Source: Gracilibacillus massiliensis
GTDB lineage: Bacteria > Bacillota > Bacilli > Bacillales > Amphibacillaceae
Direction: 5' to 3'
Assembly: GCF_001458115.1 (NCBI RefSeq)
Contig: NZ_CZRP01000013.1
Span: 806,001 to 870,000, forward strand
Length of the DNA: 64,000 nt
In this document: one piece after another, positions 15,965 to 25,174 of the stretch
Layout of the letters: every line of letters starts with the position of its first letter
How positions within the stretch are numbered: the first letter of the stretch is position 1
Made by a program: the position numbers and the translations under genes
The notes under the pieces: generated by a model
What the model was told of the DNA's origin: nothing
What the model saw: only the letters and a program-made list of their open reading frames with translations
The model's database searches: none

Positions 15965-16358
15965 ATCTAGACCCCCTTTTGTTCACATACTTGTTATTCC
16001 ATTAGAAAGATTATCAATCAAAAGCACCTTCTCTTCGGCAATGGAAACAACGAAATAAACCTTGCCATACTTATAAGCGTCATAAAAAGACTACAAAAGA
16101 TTGTGTAACGATCAAAATTAATCCAATTGATTTTTTTGGGCGTAAGTTGTATTAAAACTTGCCATACTCAGGAAGCTGTAATGCAACATTTGTAAAAAAT
16201 CCATCGATTGGACATCATAATTATAAATAAGTACGCTGTACATTGTCGCAAACCAAAAGATAATTTCAACATAGTTATGTAATAACAAAATTACTATACG
16301 ACGATATTTTTTACAGAATATGATTACTAAGCATATTTTCTACTCATAATATCAAGGG
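15965..16358. other. gap without a recognisable gene
   Basis: About 390 bp with stops in all frames. A plus-strand stretch around 16040-16110 reads like a short basic peptide and might be transposase debris, but I cannot match it. Confidence 0.35.
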
Positions 16359-16379
16359 GAGACCTCTATATAAGGTCTC
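16359..16379 (-). terminator. hairpin after the alpha-galactoside operon
   Basis: GAGACCT and AGGTCTC arms with a 7-base loop lie 13 bp after the last permease gene on the minus strand. The following tract is weakly T-rich, so termination is likely but not certain. Confidence 0.5.
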
Positions 16380-16391
16380 ACCTCTCACCCA

Positions 16392-17240
16392 TTAACCCTT
16401 AGTGGAACCAGCAGTAAGGCCACTAACCAAATACTTCTGAATAAATGTAAATACAATTGCTATCGGGATAATAATTAAAATCGCCGCTGCCATCAAACGA
16501 CCCCAATCTACAATCCATAACCCCATAAAATTAAATACACCAGTGGATAGCGTTCTCATTGAATCGTCTGAAACAAATGTAAAAGTTAATACAAACTCAC
16601 TCCAAGCGTGAACCAATGCATAAATACCAGCTGAAACAATAGCAGGCACCGATAATGGGAGCATAATTCGAATTACTAAATAGAATTTGCTGCAACCATC
16701 TAACATTGCAGATTCTTCAATTTCAACCGGAATGGTATCAAAGAATCCTTTTAACATCCAGGTAATGATAGGTACAGCAAAAACAGTGTAAGAAATAATT
16801 AAACCTAAATACGAATCAAGTAGTCCCATATTCATCATAATTCTGTATAATGGAATCATTAATAGGACCACTGGAACCATTTGTGCTAATAGCATACCTA
16901 CACCCAGCGCTTTCACACCTGGTGCCTTACTTAATCTACTCAAAGCATATGCCGCTAGAACACCAATAAAGATGGACAATAATACACTACCAAATGAAAC
17001 AATTACACTATTTAAGAAATACCTCGGAAATTGTGTTTCAAATAGAACAGAACGAAAGTTTTCAAAAGTAGGATTCGATGTTAACAGACTAGGATTCGCT
17101 GATCTAACTTCATCTGCCGGTTTAATCGCTGTTAAAAACGCCCATAAAATTGGAAACAAACTATAAATACTGGCTATTATCAGAAAAAAGTAGGTTACAA
17201 CATTAAGTAACTTCCTTTTAGTTTTTCGAGTAAGTTTCAT
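16392..17240 (-). CDS. sugar ABC transporter permease (MalG/MsmG type)
   Basis: 282 residues with six hydrophobic segments. The EAA loop reads EIEESAMLDGCSKFYLVIRI, followed by MLPLSVPAIV, the site that contacts the ATPase. It is one of two permeases of a carbohydrate uptake system of the CUT1 class. It lies 14 bp after the partner permease. No ATPase gene is in the operon, as is common for CUT1 importers in Bacillaceae that share an MsmX-type ATPase encoded elsewhere. Confidence 0.9.
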   Translation of the reverse strand: MKLTRKTKRKLLNVVTYFFLIIASIYSLFPILWAFLTAIKPADEVRSANPSLLTSNPTFENFRSVLFETQFPRYFLNSVIVSFGSVLLSIFIGVLAAYALSRLSKAPGVKALGVGMLLAQMVPVVLLMIPLYRIMMNMGLLDSYLGLIISYTVFAVPIITWMLKGFFDTIPVEIEESAMLDGCSKFYLVIRIMLPLSVPAIVSAGIYALVHAWSEFVLTFTFVSDDSMRTLSTGVFNFMGLWIVDWGRLMAAAILIIIPIAIVFTFIQKYLVSGLTAGSTKG

Positions 17241-17254
17241 TGTTAGTACCTCCT

Positions 17255-18142
17255 CTATTCTATTTTTCTATTTTGCAACCAGAAATAAAGCGCCATCATA
17301 CCTGTTAAAATAACAACCATTAAAACAGAAATAGCGGATGCTGATCCATAGTGGTATTTCATAAATGCCTCTTTATAAGTTGCTATCGCTAGAGTTTCAG
17401 TAGCATTTAATGGACCACCTTCTGTAAGTATCCATATGAAATCGAAATTATTAAATGTCCAAATTAAATGCAATACGATTAATATAATGGAGATACCACC
17501 TAATTTTGGAAAAGTAATTTTCCAAAACTTTTGAAACATATTTGCACCATCAATTTCTGCTGCTTCTAATTCACTCTTATTAATAGTTTGTAAAACAGCT
17601 AAGAAAGAAATAGTATAAAATGGGAAGCTTCTCCAAACATTTATCCATATTACAGAGAACATGGCAGTAGATTCACTACCTAACCAATTTATACTCTGAT
17701 CAATTAAACCAATATTCATTAATAGAACATTAACTATACCGTATTCTGGATTCAACATCCATCTCCAAGTCATACCTGCAACTACAATAGGTACAACCCA
17801 TGGTATAATCATAATCCCTCTAAAAAGAGCTCGTCCTTTAATTTTTTGATTAAGTAGAATAGCGGTACTTAAACCAACTATATACTCGCCACCAACAGAA
17901 CCAAATGTATAAACAAAACTATTTTTTACTGTTGTCCAAAAAAGAGGATCTTGTATAACATTTAAAAAATTTTCGAAACCAACAAATACATCATCCCCAA
18001 CAATCAGGAGATTGGATTCATACATACTATTAATAAAGACATTTATCACTGGCACTAATAATAATAAAACCAGAAATATTACTGCCGGTAACATAAATAC
18101 ATATGCAATTGTATGTCTTTTAAAAAATCTGACCATGTTCAC
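17255..18142 (-). CDS. sugar ABC transporter permease (MalF/MsmF type)
   Basis: 295 residues with six hydrophobic segments and the EAA motif in KSELEAAEIDGANMFQKFWK. The first helix begins after a short basic N-terminus. GTG 18142 and ATG 18136 are both possible starts after AAGGAG. It pairs with the permease downstream to form the membrane channel of the alpha-galactoside importer. Confidence 0.9.
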   Translation of the reverse strand: MNMVRFFKRHTIAYVFMLPAVIFLVLLLLVPVINVFINSMYESNLLIVGDDVFVGFENFLNVIQDPLFWTTVKNSFVYTFGSVGGEYIVGLSTAILLNQKIKGRALFRGIMIIPWVVPIVVAGMTWRWMLNPEYGIVNVLLMNIGLIDQSINWLGSESTAMFSVIWINVWRSFPFYTISFLAVLQTINKSELEAAEIDGANMFQKFWKITFPKLGGISIILIVLHLIWTFNNFDFIWILTEGGPLNATETLAIATYKEAFMKYHYGSASAISVLMVVILTGMMALYFWLQNRKIE

Positions 18143-18166
18143 AACGCTCCTTCGTTATAAGGAAAT

Positions 18167-18197
18167 GATACACTTCAGTTATTTTCTGAAGTGTATC
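18167..18197 (-). terminator. intercistronic hairpin between binding-protein and permease genes
   Basis: A perfect 12-bp stem, GATACACTTCAG with its complement, and a 7-base loop lie just after the binding-protein gene. In many sugar ABC operons such a hairpin partly stops transcription or protects the upstream mRNA so that the binding protein outnumbers the permeases; that role is inferred here. Confidence 0.6.
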
Positions 18198-18205
18198 GAC
18201 ACTAT

Positions 18206-19483
18206 TTATTCACCCAATAAACCGTTATCATCTAGAGATTCGTTAATTTGATCAGATAACCATATAGCTACATCCTCTGGAGATGTGCCCCCTATTAACA
18301 CTTGCTGAATTGATTCTGACATTGAATCAATAATTCCTCCCATTGGAATCGCTGGCCAAGCACGCCCGTGTTCAGCAATCTCGGAAAAAGCTACATTCCA
18401 TTCTCCTTCTATGTCCATATCATTTCGAATTGTTCTGTTCCCTTTAGCATAAATACTTTGTCCTTCTTTAGAACCTAACCATTCTAAAAATTCCAACGCT
18501 TCATCTTTTTGGTCTGAATCTTCAAATACATACCATTGAGCTACCTCTAAAAATGTTGTCGGAGTCTCTTTATAAGGTGGCACTCCATCTACTTTCACAT
18601 CTGCCATTCCTTCAGGTTGTTCCTCTTCATACCCTTTAATCCATGGACCATTTTGAGCAATTGCAACATTGGCTTGAGCAAAGTTTTGATCTAATTCTTG
18701 ATATCCCCAGCTAGTCTGGTTTTGTGAAATGACACCTTGATCTAACATGTCTTTGTAAAATTGGAAGACCTCTGCAGCTCGAGCTAATTGATCTTCATCT
18801 TCTTTCCATGTATTCCGATACATATCATCACTTGTTTCTTCCACTAAATTCAGATTGTTGGACCATAAATATACGGCCAACTCTTGAGGTGCGCGTGCTG
18901 ATGTTGCACTTATCCCGAATGGATTTTCTATTCCTGCATCATTTAATTTTTTCCCCACGGTCAACAATTCGTCCCACGTCTCAGGCACTTCAACTTCAGC
19001 CTCATTAAGTATGTCTTCATGATACATTCTTGCTCTAGTTCCTATATAGCTTGGAAAAGACACTATTTCATCATTCATTGTTACACTATCCCAAACAGCT
19101 TGTGGTACACTGTCTTTCCCTTCCCATTCTTCTACAAAATCAGTCAGATGGTATAGTGATTCCATAGAATTAAAATCTGCCATCCATTCAGCAAGTCCTT
19201 GCGCTATATCTGGCGGATTACCGTTTGCAGCACTAGTAGTAATTTTTTGTTTTAATTGTTCATATGGTAAAACCTGAACTTCGATATTTACATCTGGATT
19301 TATCTCTTCATACTTCTCAATAGCATCGTAATACCCAGATCGGTCCTCTGCCTCATCAACATTCCACCATATCTCTAATGTAGTTTTACTTTCCTCTTGT
19401 TCATTTGAACCACTAGTTTCATCACTTGAAGAACAACCAACAATAAATAATATACTTAATAATACACTGATTAACTTTTTCAT
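18206..19483 (-). CDS. sugar-binding lipoprotein of an ABC transporter
   Basis: 425 residues from ATG 19483, which has GGAGGTGC upstream; an in-frame GTG nine bases earlier lies within that site. A lipoprotein signal peptide runs MKKLISVLLSILFIVGC, with Cys as the lipidation site. The mature part has the solute-binding type 1 pattern (LEIWWNVDEAED, QKITTSAANGNPPDIAQG). It captures the sugar outside the cell for the two permeases. Its place next to MelA suggests melibiose or raffinose-type alpha-galactosides. Confidence 0.9.
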   Translation of the reverse strand: MKKLISVLLSILFIVGCSSSDETSGSNEQEESKTTLEIWWNVDEAEDRSGYYDAIEKYEEINPDVNIEVQVLPYEQLKQKITTSAANGNPPDIAQGLAEWMADFNSMESLYHLTDFVEEWEGKDSVPQAVWDSVTMNDEIVSFPSYIGTRARMYHEDILNEAEVEVPETWDELLTVGKKLNDAGIENPFGISATSARAPQELAVYLWSNNLNLVEETSDDMYRNTWKEDEDQLARAAEVFQFYKDMLDQGVISQNQTSWGYQELDQNFAQANVAIAQNGPWIKGYEEEQPEGMADVKVDGVPPYKETPTTFLEVAQWYVFEDSDQKDEALEFLEWLGSKEGQSIYAKGNRTIRNDMDIEGEWNVAFSEIAEHGRAWPAIPMGGIIDSMSESIQQVLIGGTSPEDVAIWLSDQINESLDDNGLLGE

Positions 19484-19501
19484 TCTAAGCACCTCCAGAT
19501 T

Positions 19502-20989
19502 TTAAAAATTCCCCTTATCTGCTTCACCAGAATTTCGTTTAGCTTCTTGACGATTTTCGGCCATTTCCTCTACTGTTTTGACTTTTAACCTGGCTGCTCC
19601 TTCATTATATTGAGTCGGAATTAAGTCACCCTTATTTAATCTATCTTCTGCCTCTGCAATTGATTTTTTATATTGTGGTAACCATTCTTTTTGAGCTACT
19701 AACATTTCATCTACCATTTGCCAAATTTCATTTGGATTACATACAGCTCCCACCAAAGGATCCATCATCATTGCCTGCTTTAATAAGTAGTCATCACCAT
19801 TTATTGCTGCTTCAACTGACAGTCTTTGGACAGAGATACTCATATTACATACGGCAGCGGGACCTAAAGGTAACTCACCTACGTAAGGCATACTAATTCC
19901 ATTACGGTCTACATAACCTGGAGCTTCAATAATTGCATCACTTGGTAAATTTGGTATAATCCCGTTATTGATCCGATTAAAATGACCTCTATAAGTTCTT
20001 CCTGTTTCAAGTCCTTCAAGAATAAATGAACCATGCTCTTGTCCTCTATTTTCTTCTTTAAATTCGTAGGCTGGTTCATTTAACCAGTTAGGAAAATCTG
20101 TTTCAAACCAATTTCTTCCTTCAGTACAAACTCGTAAATATCCACCTGTTTCCCCATTGATCCATTTACTTAGATCAATCCACTCATTGATTTCTTCTGG
20201 CCTTTTACGATACCAAGGCAAATATTCACTTAAATGTCCATTTGATTCTGTGCTGAAATATCCAAAGCGCTTTAACATATCGATACGTACCTTTTCTTCT
20301 ACTTTATACTTTGGATGTTCTTGAAAGGCTGCCAAAAGGTCACCAGTGCGATCTGTTCCGTCTGTTTTCACTTGAATATACCAAGTTTGATGATTGATAC
20401 CAGCACAAATGATATCGACTTCATTCTTTTCTCTTCCCAACACCTCTGCTATTTGTTTATGACCATTCTGTACCCCGTGACAAAGACCAACAGTGTTTAC
20501 ACCACCGTACTTATTACAAGCCCAAGTCAACATCGCCATAGGATTAGCATAATTAAGCAACAGTACATCAGAGGCTGAAACGTCTCGAATATCTTTGCAA
20601 ATCTCTAGCATTTCAGCTATACCGCGTTGTCCATACATAATCCCACCGGCACATAATGTGTCACCTACACATTGGTCGATACCATATTTTAATGGTATTT
20701 CAATGTCATGTTTAAAAGCTTCTAATCCTCCGATTCTCACTACATTAAAAATGTATTTAGCATTTTTTAATGCTTCACGTCGGTTAGTTGTAGATTTGAT
20801 AGTGATATTAAGTCCATTTTCATCAATATCACGTTGACAAAGTTTTGTTACCATTTCTAAGTTTCTTTCATTTATATCTGTAAAAGAAATTTCAATTTCT
20901 TTAAATTCTTTAACAGATAAAATATCCCTAACCAATCCCCTTGTAAAACCGATACTACCAGCACCTATAAAAGCAATTTTAAATTTAAT
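19502..20989 (-). CDS. melA: GH4 alpha-galactosidase, apparently initiated at ATT
   Basis: About 495 residues. The interior matches the NAD- and metal-dependent GH4 family: DQCVGDTLCAGGIMYGQRG, LNYANPMAMLTWACNKYGG and LCHGVQNGHKQIA, with the Cys-His-Gly-Val signature. The NAD-binding start IAFIGAGSIGFTRG is encoded in frame upstream of the first TTG (20935), so a TTG start would cut off the nucleotide site. The open frame runs back to a stop at 21014 with no ATG, GTG or TTG. Two ATT codons (20992-20990, 20989-20987) follow AAGGAGG by 5 and 8 bases. Initiation at the second ATT is my best reading; a base error turning ATG into ATT is the alternative. It hydrolyses the imported alpha-galactoside. 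Confidence 0.85.
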   Translation of the reverse strand: MKFKIAFIGAGSIGFTRGLVRDILSVKEFKEIEISFTDINERNLEMVTKLCQRDIDENGLNITIKSTTNRREALKNAKYIFNVVRIGGLEAFKHDIEIPLKYGIDQCVGDTLCAGGIMYGQRGIAEMLEICKDIRDVSASDVLLLNYANPMAMLTWACNKYGGVNTVGLCHGVQNGHKQIAEVLGREKNEVDIICAGINHQTWYIQVKTDGTDRTGDLLAAFQEHPKYKVEEKVRIDMLKRFGYFSTESNGHLSEYLPWYRKRPEEINEWIDLSKWINGETGGYLRVCTEGRNWFETDFPNWLNEPAYEFKEENRGQEHGSFILEGLETGRTYRGHFNRINNGIIPNLPSDAIIEAPGYVDRNGISMPYVGELPLGPAAVCNMSISVQRLSVEAAINGDDYLLKQAMMMDPLVGAVCNPNEIWQMVDEMLVAQKEWLPQYKKSIAEAEDRLNKGDLIPTQYNEGAARLKVKTVEEMAENRQEAKRNSGEADKGNF

Positions 20990-21039
20990 AATAGCTCCCT
21001 CCTTATGATTAAGTTAGGAATACTATATCATCTAAAATT

Positions 21040-21053
21040 TGATAACGCTTTCA
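21040..21053. promoter_or_regulatory. catabolite-responsive element (cre) ahead of melA
   Basis: TGATAACGCTTTCA fits the CcpA consensus TGWNANCGNTNWCA at every fixed position. It lies 51 bp before the melA start and after the AraC gene, in the promoter gap, so CcpA probably represses the operon when better carbon sources are present. Confidence 0.75.
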
Positions 21054-21090
21054 ATTTTCTGATAATTCACTGCCCTTAATGTATAAAATA

Positions 21091-21933
21091 CTAACTTTTA
21101 ACATCATGAAAATATATTCTATATTTAGAAGGTGTTAATCCTGTGATTTTTTTAAATGTACTACTAAAATATTGGCTTGTACTAAAACCAACATAACTAG
21201 AAATCTCTGTTACAGGTATTTCCGTTTTTTCTAACAGCATTTTAGCCTTATCGATTCGGACTTTTGTTATGTATTCATTAATAGTCATATTCATAGATTG
21301 CTTGAAAATTCGATGTAAATAGCCTGGATGTAGGTGTACGGTTTGTGCTATGTCATGAACTTTTATTTCATAATCATAATTCTCATGAATATACGTCAAT
21401 GCTTGATTTATAAAATACTCATTCGCTAAAGACGTTTGCTTCTTTTGATCTTCCCTATTTTTTGCAATCAGTGTGAGTAATTGAATAAATAAATTATCTA
21501 TTATTAATTCATTACCAGGTGTCTTATGATCTAATTCCAATACGAGTGAGCGTAAGTTATAGTAAATATTGTCAACATCTTTTAAACAGAAGTACTTTTC
21601 ATCTGCAACAAACATTTCCATCAAACGCTCATCATATTTCATTAATGACTGGATATTGGTAAAGTGATTATCATCTTTGTTCCATTCAAATTCAACATTT
21701 AGCATCCGAGAAGGTGAATGTTTTTCAACAATTAGTCGATGTGGAATATTACTATGTATAAAAATATATTGGTTCTTACGCAACACTACTTTTCGATTCT
21801 CAATTTCTATTTTGCATTTCCCTTTTATTACATACATGATTTCAATTGCCATATGTTGATGTAACTCCATTTTATATTCTTGCCACTCTTTAAAATAGTA
21901 ATAAACAGCTTTAGGAAAAGATTGTAATTCCAT
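21091..21933 (-). CDS. AraC-family transcriptional regulator of the alpha-galactoside operon
   Basis: 281 residues from ATG 21933 (AAGGCGGTG upstream; the longer frame to 21978 has no site). An N-terminal cupin-like sensor (LHQHMAIEIMYVIKGKCKIE) is followed by two HTH motifs in the last 100 residues: IKVHDIAQTVHLHPGYLHRI and VTEISSYVGFSTSQYFSSTF. It lies just upstream of melA in the same direction, like MsmR-type activators of such operons, and probably responds to the substrate. Confidence 0.85.
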   Translation of the reverse strand: MELQSFPKAVYYYFKEWQEYKMELHQHMAIEIMYVIKGKCKIEIENRKVVLRKNQYIFIHSNIPHRLIVEKHSPSRMLNVEFEWNKDDNHFTNIQSLMKYDERLMEMFVADEKYFCLKDVDNIYYNLRSLVLELDHKTPGNELIIDNLFIQLLTLIAKNREDQKKQTSLANEYFINQALTYIHENYDYEIKVHDIAQTVHLHPGYLHRIFKQSMNMTINEYITKVRIDKAKMLLEKTEIPVTEISSYVGFSTSQYFSSTFKKITGLTPSKYRIYFHDVKS

Positions 21934-22323
21934 TATAAACACCGCCTTAATATAATAAGATTCGAAGCCTGTAAGCAAATTTAAAGATTTTCATTATAGT
22001 ATACTAGATTCCCATCTTAATGATAAGAAAGTAAAATATATATACTTATCTTTATGAGAATATTAATTTCAATACGGTCATCCAAGACTTCCGCAAATAA
22101 ATAGCATTGTTCATCCTTATAGTGGCGATCTTTCAATAATTGATCATTAGATAACTATATTTAACAAAAACAGTCTCAATTTATGTGAATATCAACTTCA
22201 AACAGCACTGTATTTAATGTCCTTACTCCTCAAAAAAACAAATGATCATATATACATATGTTAATTTCAAATAGAACCCGAATTATATTTTCATAAAATC
22301 CGAGTACTATTATAAAAATTCAC
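21934..22323. other. gap without a recognisable gene
   Basis: About 390 bp of AT-rich sequence that divides the alpha-galactoside operon from the end of the polysaccharide cluster. I see neither a gene nor a strong terminator. Confidence 0.45.
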
Positions 22324-23202
22324 TTACTTCTGCATATTAGCCTCTAAAATATCTTGTAACATCTCTCTAACTTCAGTACCGATTTCTTCATTCTGTAATG
22401 CGAATTCAATTGTCGTTTTGACAAAACCTAACTTTTCTCCTACATCGTATCTTCTACCTTCGAAATCATAGGCAAATACGCTTTGGCTTACATTCAATTG
22501 TTGAATAGCATCTGTTAATTGAATTTCGCCACCTGCGCCGATGTTTTGCGCGTCTAGGTAACCAAAAATCTTTGGTGATAAGACATAACGACCCATGATC
22601 GCTAAGTTTGATGGTGCAGTACCTTGTTTTGGTTTTTCGACAAGGTTATTAATACCATATAGGTTACCATTCTTGTTGGCTACATCGACAATTCCATATC
22701 GATGAGTTTCATTATCTGGGACTTGCTGAACACCTAATATAGATCCACCAGAATCCTCGTATTGTTCCATCATTTGTTTAAGACATGGTTTTTCTGCTTT
22801 TACGATATCATCACCTAGTAACACAGCGAATGGTTCATCGCCAATAAATTTACGGGCACACCATACTGCATGTCCTAATCCTAAAGGTTCCTTTTGTCTG
22901 ATGTAATGCAAATCTACTTGAGAAGGTTCTTTTGCCTTTTCTAAGAGTTCAAATTTGCTTTTTTTTATTAAATTATCTTCTAATTCGAAGTTATGGTCAA
23001 AGTGATCTTCAATCGCACGTTTCCCCTTACCTGTTACGATAATAATATCTTCAATCCCTGATGCAATAGCTTCTTCCACTATATATTGTATAGTAGGTTT
23101 GTCTACGATCGGCAGCATTTCCTTAGGCATTGCTTTTGTTGCCGGTAAAAAACGTGTACCTAATCCTGCTGCAGGGATAATCGCCTTTCTTATTTTTTTC
23201 AT
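22324..23202 (-). CDS. galU: UTP-glucose-1-phosphate uridylyltransferase, copy 1
   Basis: 292 residues. [20 protein letters not shown] is the nucleotide-binding motif, with [19 protein letters not shown] and LVEKP. The enzyme makes UDP-glucose, precursor of glucose, galactose and glucuronate residues in polysaccharides. It is the last gene of the polysaccharide cluster, 99 bp after the LCP gene. A second, closely similar copy lies at 46721-47596. Confidence 0.93.
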   Translation of the reverse strand: MKKIRKAIIPAAGLGTRFLPATKAMPKEMLPIVDKPTIQYIVEEAIASGIEDIIIVTGKGKRAIEDHFDHNFELEDNLIKKSKFELLEKAKEPSQVDLHYIRQKEPLGLGHAVWCARKFIGDEPFAVLLGDDIVKAEKPCLKQMMEQYEDSGGSILGVQQVPDNETHRYGIVDVANKNGNLYGINNLVEKPKQGTAPSNLAIMGRYVLSPKIFGYLDAQNIGAGGEIQLTDAIQQLNVSQSVFAYDFEGRRYDVGEKLGFVKTTIEFALQNEEIGTEVREMLQDILEANMQK

Positions 23203-23300
23203 TGGTATTCCTCCATCAAGTTTAATAGGATAAAATTAACTATTTCCAATTATACAGATCAATCTTACCACATTCTAAAAATGATAAAAATAAACTTTTT

Positions 23301-24242
23301 CTATGATTCTTCTTTCACGATCATATCATGCACTTTTTGAACTTCATCTTCTCCTACTTGCAAGTAATAGACTCCATCAATCTTTGTTCCATTGCCTTGC
23401 ATCATATAACTGGTAAAGTTCTGTCTTGTATTGCGATAATTAGCAAACAGATCTGTCATATCGCTAAACTCCATATTGGTCACCACATTATTTCCTAATA
23501 CTTCGATCAGGTCATTGATTTTCCCAACGGAATTAAAGCTCGCCCCTTTATCAACTATTGCCTTGATCACCTGACGTTGACGTTCTGTTCTGCCAAAGTC
23601 ACCATTAGGATCTTGATATCTCATACGAACAAATCCCATTGTTTGAGGCCCATTTAATTGTATGTTACCTTTCGCATAATGATAACCTTTTTGGTAGTAA
23701 CCACTGTCATTCCAATCCAATTTATTATTAACCGTTATACCACCTAAGGCATCAACTAGGTCTGATAAGCCTTCCATGTTCATTCGAACGTAGTAGTCTA
23801 ATTCTATATCTAAGAAATTCTCAACAGTATTTATTGACATATCAACACCGCCAAAAGCATAGGCATGATTAATTTTATCATTCATTCCTTTACCAACAAT
23901 TTCTGTTCTGGTATCACGCGGAATACTTACCAACTGCATAGAATCATTGTCCGGATCTAGAGATAATACCATTAACGCATCCGAACGGCCACTATCCGAA
24001 CTTCGTTGGTCTACTCCAAGCAACAGTACATTCAGTTGCTCTTGGGCTTCTACTTTCTTCTTGGTCACTGTTGTATCAATCGTTTCTACTTCTTTGTGAA
24101 CTTTTTCTTCCACTGTTTTTTGAGCATTATTATAAATGGAATACAGATAACCTGCTATTGACAATATAACTACTACAAATACTAACAATAAGATTTTTAG
24201 CCATTTTTTTGTTTTTTTGTTTTGTTGTGTTCTTTTTTGCAA
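23301..24242 (-). CDS. LytR-CpsA-Psr (LCP) family cell-wall glycopolymer ligase
   Basis: 313 residues. A cytoplasmic basic stretch precedes one membrane helix at about 15-35, then the LCP domain: LNVLLLGVDQRSSDSGRSDA, QLVSIPRDTRTEI, KINHAYAFGG and GFVRMRYQDPNGDFGRTERQ, which hold the conserved Arg and Asp residues that bind the lipid pyrophosphate. LCP enzymes transfer undecaprenyl-linked polymers to peptidoglycan. Its position suggests that part of this polysaccharide is wall-linked. Confidence 0.9.
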   Translation of the reverse strand: MQKRTQQNKKTKKWLKILLLVFVVVILSIAGYLYSIYNNAQKTVEEKVHKEVETIDTTVTKKKVEAQEQLNVLLLGVDQRSSDSGRSDALMVLSLDPDNDSMQLVSIPRDTRTEIVGKGMNDKINHAYAFGGVDMSINTVENFLDIELDYYVRMNMEGLSDLVDALGGITVNNKLDWNDSGYYQKGYHYAKGNIQLNGPQTMGFVRMRYQDPNGDFGRTERQRQVIKAIVDKGASFNSVGKINDLIEVLGNNVVTNMEFSDMTDLFANYRNTRQNFTSYMMQGNGTKIDGVYYLQVGEDEVQKVHDMIVKEES

Positions 24243-24359
24243 AATGATTTCTCCTTTATCTTATCTTCTTTAACAGATACAACTTGTTTAATGAACAATT
24301 TAATTGTAACACTTTATCATCTTGAAACAACAACTATTTCATCTATTGTAAATAAATGT

Positions 24360-25154
24360 TTATTTAGCCTTCACTAAAAACCAACCATTAAGCAGATTCT
24401 CTCGATTATAATAAAATCGCTCACCATCTTCATGGCGGATAACTAATCCACCTGATGATTCAACTATAGCTTGACCTGCACCTGTATCCCACTCCATCGT
24501 TGGAGCATACCTTGGATAGTAGTCTGCTTTTCCTTCTGCTACTAAACAAAACTTTAAGGAACTACCAGATGAAACAACCTCTACCTTACCATCTAGTTGA
24601 TCAATAAACTCTTCCGTCTCTTTCGACATATGAGAACGACTAGCAACCACATTAATAGCCTCAGACTCATTCACTTCAGGTAACCGAACACTTTGATTAA
24701 CCAACTCTTCTTCGTTCGCTACATTTACGTGAGAAGCATTGGTTAGTTTATAAGCACCTTCACCCTTTACACCGAAATAAAAAGTATCTAATGCTGGTGC
24801 GTAAATAACGCCAAGGATTGGATAATGCCCATCAATTAGTGCGATATTTACCGTGAATTCACCATTTTTCTTAATAAATTCTTTCGTGCCATCTAAAGGA
24901 TCCACTAACCAAAATTGCTCCCAGTTCTTGCGCTCTTCAAATGGAATTCCCCTACCTTCTTCACTTAACACGGGTATGGTCGCATCTATCTTACTTAGAC
25001 TTTCTGCAATTACATTATGGGCTCTTTTATCCGCAATCGTTAAAGGTGAGTCATCCTTCTTTACTTCCACCTCAAAATCTTGTTGATAGACATCCATTAT
25101 TTCTTTTCCGGCTGCTAAACAAATCTTGAACAAATCATTGATATATGTATGCAT
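24360..25154 (-). CDS. cysQ: 3'(2'),5'-bisphosphate nucleotidase (PAP phosphatase)
   Basis: 264 residues from ATG 25154, which follows AGGAGGAGG; the longer frame to 25184 overlaps the permease gene. Inositol-monophosphatase-fold motifs are LSEEGRG, LVDPLDGTKEF and EWDTGAGQAIVES, carrying the metal-binding acidic residues. CysQ turns PAP, the by-product of sulfotransfer from PAPS, into AMP. In this operon it would relieve PAP inhibition of the two sulfotransferases encoded 13 kb upstream. A decayed second copy lies at 34711-35066. Confidence 0.9.
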   Translation of the reverse strand: MHTYINDLFKICLAAGKEIMDVYQQDFEVEVKKDDSPLTIADKRAHNVIAESLSKIDATIPVLSEEGRGIPFEERKNWEQFWLVDPLDGTKEFIKKNGEFTVNIALIDGHYPILGVIYAPALDTFYFGVKGEGAYKLTNASHVNVANEEELVNQSVRLPEVNESEAINVVASRSHMSKETEEFIDQLDGKVEVVSSGSSLKFCLVAEGKADYYPRYAPTMEWDTGAGQAIVESSGGLVIRHEDGERFYYNRENLLNGWFLVKAK

Positions 25155-25174
25155 TAAATTTCCTCCTCCTATTT

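Noticed and set aside
16040-16110. Transposase fragment in the gap after the GIY-YIG-like gene
   Set aside because: The basic reading is too short and matches no transposase motif I can name.
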